From JAGWBJ01 sp964291465 (GTDB taxonomy: Bacteria; Chloroflexota; Dehalococcoidia; Lucifugimonadales; JAGWBF01), in assembly GCA_964291465.2 (NCBI GenBank), contig OZ219928.1, forward strand, positions 62,001-126,000: a stretch of 64,000 nt of DNA, given 5' to 3'. Of the stretch, positions 61,753 through 64,000 are shown piece by piece (position 1 is the first letter of the stretch; the number at the start of each line of letters is the position of its first letter). Under the pieces are notes generated by a model. It was not told the DNA's origin and searched no databases. It saw nothing but the letters and a program-made list of their open reading frames with translations. The position numbers were made by a program, and so were the translations under genes.

Positions 61753-62706
61753 TCAGAACACGGCTATCGGGTTTACGGGCGTGCCGGTGATGTTTATCAG
61801 CCTCAGAGGGCCCATGCACAGCATGAACTCCCACCGGCCCCGTTCTTCACAGGCCCGGGCCAGCTCCTCCAGGTTGGCGTTGTCGATCAGGCACATCCCC
61901 AGGAACACCAGGCTCAACGTGTGCAGCGGGCTCATGATCCCGTCGTAGGTCGTGTCCGGCCGCAGGTCGTTGGACGTGTCGGTGCCCAGCATGGCGATCT
62001 CCCGCCGGTGGAACCACGGTATGCACGCCACGTGGCAGGAGGTGCCGCCGTCCACGTTGGGATCGAAGGGCCCATCATCCAGCCTGCGCCGGTAGTTGCC
62101 CGTGCGGACCAGAAGCAGGTCCCCCTTCTCCACGGTCAGCCCCGCGTCCTTCTCCGCGGCGTCCAGGTCCTCGGGGAACACCGGCTCGTCGGGGTCGAGC
62201 CAACGCTTGCCCTTCAGCCTGGCGATGTCCAGCAGCACCCCCCGGGTGACGATGCCGTCGCGGGCCACGTCGATGGCGTGGGACCGGGCCCCGTGCCGGG
62301 AGGTCACCATGTTCGAGGACACGCCGTTGTACATCTTGCCCCGCCACGAGTAGTGGGCGAGGCTGTCCACGTGGGTGATGGTGTGCCCGTGGAACACCAT
62401 CCCGATGTACTCGCCGGCGCCGTACCTGGTGCGCCTTATCTCGGGCGGGTCCGTGTCCCGGCCCTCGCCGCTGTCCACCATGAACCGCTGGAACTGGAAG
62501 GGCACGTCCGGCGCGGTCTCGGAGACTATGGGCCTGGAGCAGGTGACCGTAACACCCTCCCGCACCAGGCGGCTGGCCGCAACCCTCTTCTCGGCCGTTA
62601 TGTGGTTGAGGGTGCCAAGCTGGTCGTCGGGGCCCCAGCGCCCCCAGTTGCTCAGGGACTCCATGTATCCCAGTACCTCCTCCTCGCTGGGAACGTGAAC
62701 AGGCAT
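61753..62706 (-). CDS. Cyclase family metal-dependent hydrolase (kynurenine formamidase-like)
   Basis: This 317-residue protein of the Cyclase family has the metal motif HGHTITHVDSLAH, and WGPDDQLGTLNHITAEK at the N-terminus. Further features are VRTGNY, and SPLHTLSLVFLGMCLIDN at the C-terminal side. Members hydrolyse N-formylkynurenine or similar amides/lactones with a divalent metal. Substrate not identified. ATG 62706 follows GGAGTCGG. Confidence 0.9.
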   Translation of the reverse strand: MPVHVPSEEEVLGYMESLSNWGRWGPDDQLGTLNHITAEKRVAASRLVREGVTVTCSRPIVSETAPDVPFQFQRFMVDSGEGRDTDPPEIRRTRYGAGEYIGMVFHGHTITHVDSLAHYSWRGKMYNGVSSNMVTSRHGARSHAIDVARDGIVTRGVLLDIARLKGKRWLDPDEPVFPEDLDAAEKDAGLTVEKGDLLLVRTGNYRRRLDDGPFDPNVDGGTSCHVACIPWFHRREIAMLGTDTSNDLRPDTTYDGIMSPLHTLSLVFLGMCLIDNANLEELARACEERGRWEFMLCMGPLRLINITGTPVNPIAVF

Positions 62707-62894
62707 CTCCGACTCCTCTCTCGCCCACGTGGGCGGACCTTGCTCCCTACCGCCCGAGGCACGGGTTGCTCACGAGCCGCCATTCGCGCCGCCGACGGGC
62801 TAATGATAGCACCGATGGGGCGACGGCGGGGGCAAGGCCTGGGACGGGTCGGGCCCCGGAGAGCCGGGCCGCGTGTATAATGGCGGTGGCCGCG

Positions 62895-63182
62895 ATGAGC
62901 GCAGAACGCATTTTGCTGGGCACCACCAACCCCGCCAAGCTGGAGAAGCTGCGGTGGCTCCTGGAGGGCCTCCCTCTGGAGGTGGTGACCCCCCGGGACC
63001 TGGGCATGGCCTGGAGGGGTCCCGACGAGGAGGGCCCGACCCACCTGGAGACGGCCGTCGCCAAGGCGCGGGAATGGTCCCTGGCGGCCGGCCTGCCCGC
63101 CATCTCCACCGACGGCGGGCTCGTCATCCCGGCCCTGAGGGACGGCCAAGCAGTTTATCGTTCGGCACTGGACAGGCGATAG
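62895..63182 (+). pseudogene. RdgB/HAM1-type nucleotide pyrophosphatase, truncated at an island border
   Basis: The frame begins as an inosine/xanthosine triphosphate pyrophosphatase: ILLGTTNPAKLEKLRWLLEGL, PTHLETAVAKAREWS, and AISTDGGLVIPAL. It stops after about 95 residues, half of the usual 190-200. At about 63150, base composition turns from GC-rich to AT-richer, and the last 12 residues (QAVYRSALDRR) do not fit the family. Probably cut by insertion of the DNA that follows. ATG 62880 is an alternative start. Confidence 0.75.
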
Positions 63183-63241
63183 TTTCTCTCGGTGGTAAAA
63201 CCTCGGTATACTTATGGTCAAATACCCAGCTTCAGCCGCTA

Positions 63242-64000
63242 ATGAGCACCAAAATATCTCATGAAATTCGCGATCCGGTTCACGGATTCATCACCGTAGA
63301 CACCCCCGAAAGGGCTGTGCTGGACTCCTCTCCTGTCCAGCGCCTGAGGCATATCCATCAACTGGCGATGGGCTATCTTGTCTATCCTGGTGCTACTCAC
63401 AAGCGTTTTGAACACGCTCTTGGGGTGATGGACCTAGCAAGCAAGGTCTACGATGTAGCCACTCGAACGGACCACGTAAGCGACAGAGTGCGAAATCTGT
63501 TCGATGCAGTTGGGAACGAAGACCTAAGGAGGTACTGGCGCCGGGTGATCAGAATGGCAGCTCTTTGCCACGATATCGGGCACCTGCCGTTTTCGCATGC
63601 CGCAGAGGACGACTTGTTCCCAGCAGGCTTCAAGCACGAGGACATGACAGCGAAACTGATCAAGAGTGCTGAATTGAAAACAATCTGGGAATCTTTGATT
63701 CCTCCCTTGAATGCTGAGCATATCATGAAGCTCTCGATCGGCAAGCGATACCTACCCAAAATTCCATTTTCTCCTTGGGAGGAGCTACTCTCAGAAATCA
63801 TAGTGGGGAACGCTTTTGGCGTAGATCGCATGGATTACCTGCTTCGAGATTCCATTCACATCGGTGTCCAGTATGGGAGATTCGATCGTTACAGACTAAT
63901 CGACTCTTTGCGCATACTCCCTACCACAGACTACGCCACAGACTCTGACAGCATCCCGCCAGTTACGTTAGGGCTAGAAGAAGGAGGGCTCCGAACGGCT
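63242..64000 (+). CDS. HD-domain phosphohydrolase (dGTPase/SAMHD1-like), C-terminus beyond the window
   Basis: ATG 63242 opens a frame that is still open at 64000 (253 residues seen). HEIRDPVHGFITVDTPE, QRLRHIHQLAMGYLVYPGATHKRFEHALGV, ALCHDIGHLPFSHAAED and FGVDRMDYLLRDS are the H...HD...D motif of COG1078-type dNTP phosphohydrolases. GC content is lower than in the rest of the chromosome, so it appears acquired. dNTPases of this type can serve in phage defence. Confidence 0.85.
   Translation, partial: MSTKISHEIRDPVHGFITVDTPERAVLDSSPVQRLRHIHQLAMGYLVYPGATHKRFEHALGVMDLASKVYDVATRTDHVSDRVRNLFDAVGNEDLRRYWRRVIRMAALCHDIGHLPFSHAAEDDLFPAGFKHEDMTAKLIKSAELKTIWESLIPPLNAEHIMKLSIGKRYLPKIPFSPWEELLSEIIVGNAFGVDRMDYLLRDSIHIGVQYGRFDRYRLIDSLRILPTTDYATDSDSIPPVTLGLEEGGLRTA

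Overview
The window is GC-rich, densely packed bacterial chromosome. It most likely comes from a Chloroflexota lineage related to Dehalococcoidia/SAR202. This is an inference, based on lipoproteins whose acylated Cys is followed by long Thr-Pro/Val-Pro linkers, the DUF951 and DUF1802 proteins, a suf operon with sufU, and reductive-dehalogenase-like Fe-S proteins. No rRNA, tRNA or CRISPR array was seen.

Layout. 0-7.5 kb: a B12-dependent acyl-CoA mutase (cut by the window edge), DUF951 and pyrF on the minus strand. Facing them are sfsA, an endonuclease III relative and a TPP-riboswitch-controlled operon (ATPase, permease, NMT1-type lipoprotein, TenA, ThiD) for uptake and salvage of thiamine pyrimidine precursors. 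7.5-15.6 kb: a frameshifted higA, a 2-hydroxyacid dehydrogenase and the Fe-S assembly operon sufBCDSU. A decayed hicAB pair separates the first sufU from a second sufU paralog. 15.6-21.2 kb: a solute-binding lipoprotein, a flippase-like membrane protein, TatD, a Uma2 protein and a geranylgeranyl-reductase-family flavoprotein. 21.2-26.8 kb: an island of visibly lower GC with Vsr, a 5mC methyltransferase and a convergent helicase / nuclease-fold / MORC-like ATPase operon. 26.9-48.1 kb: housekeeping and metabolic genes (DUF1802, aldo/keto reductase, PPDK, MetH, EVE protein, QueG, two peroxiredoxins, alpha/beta hydrolase, TrmI, HD protein, MidA-like methyltransferase, citrate synthase, two amidases). 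48.2-58.1 kb: an oligopeptide-type ABC importer with a ureidoglycolate-lyase-like protein, followed by two reductive-dehalogenase-like proteins. 58.1-64 kb: an AlbA_2/Schlafen-type regulator, cupin, two carboxymuconolactone-decarboxylase-family proteins and a cyclase-family hydrolase. A truncated rdgB then abuts lower-GC DNA carrying an HD phosphohydrolase.

The most notable result is two genes with a single in-frame TGA exactly where their families have a functional cysteine. One is the geranylgeranyl-reductase-family protein (TGA in the K-x-C-G-G-G motif). The other is a peroxiredoxin (TGA at the peroxidatic Cys of TxxC), directly downstream of an ordinary Cys peroxiredoxin. Both have hairpins 3' of the TGA at positions expected for a bacterial SECIS, while TGA ends many other genes here. 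Both are therefore read as probable selenoproteins that ordinary ORF calling would split.

Other points are short tandem repeats directly upstream of the Shine-Dalgarno of three unrelated genes, a dispersed palindromic repeat present twice, a probable AUA start codon for trmI, and the MORC-type restriction island.
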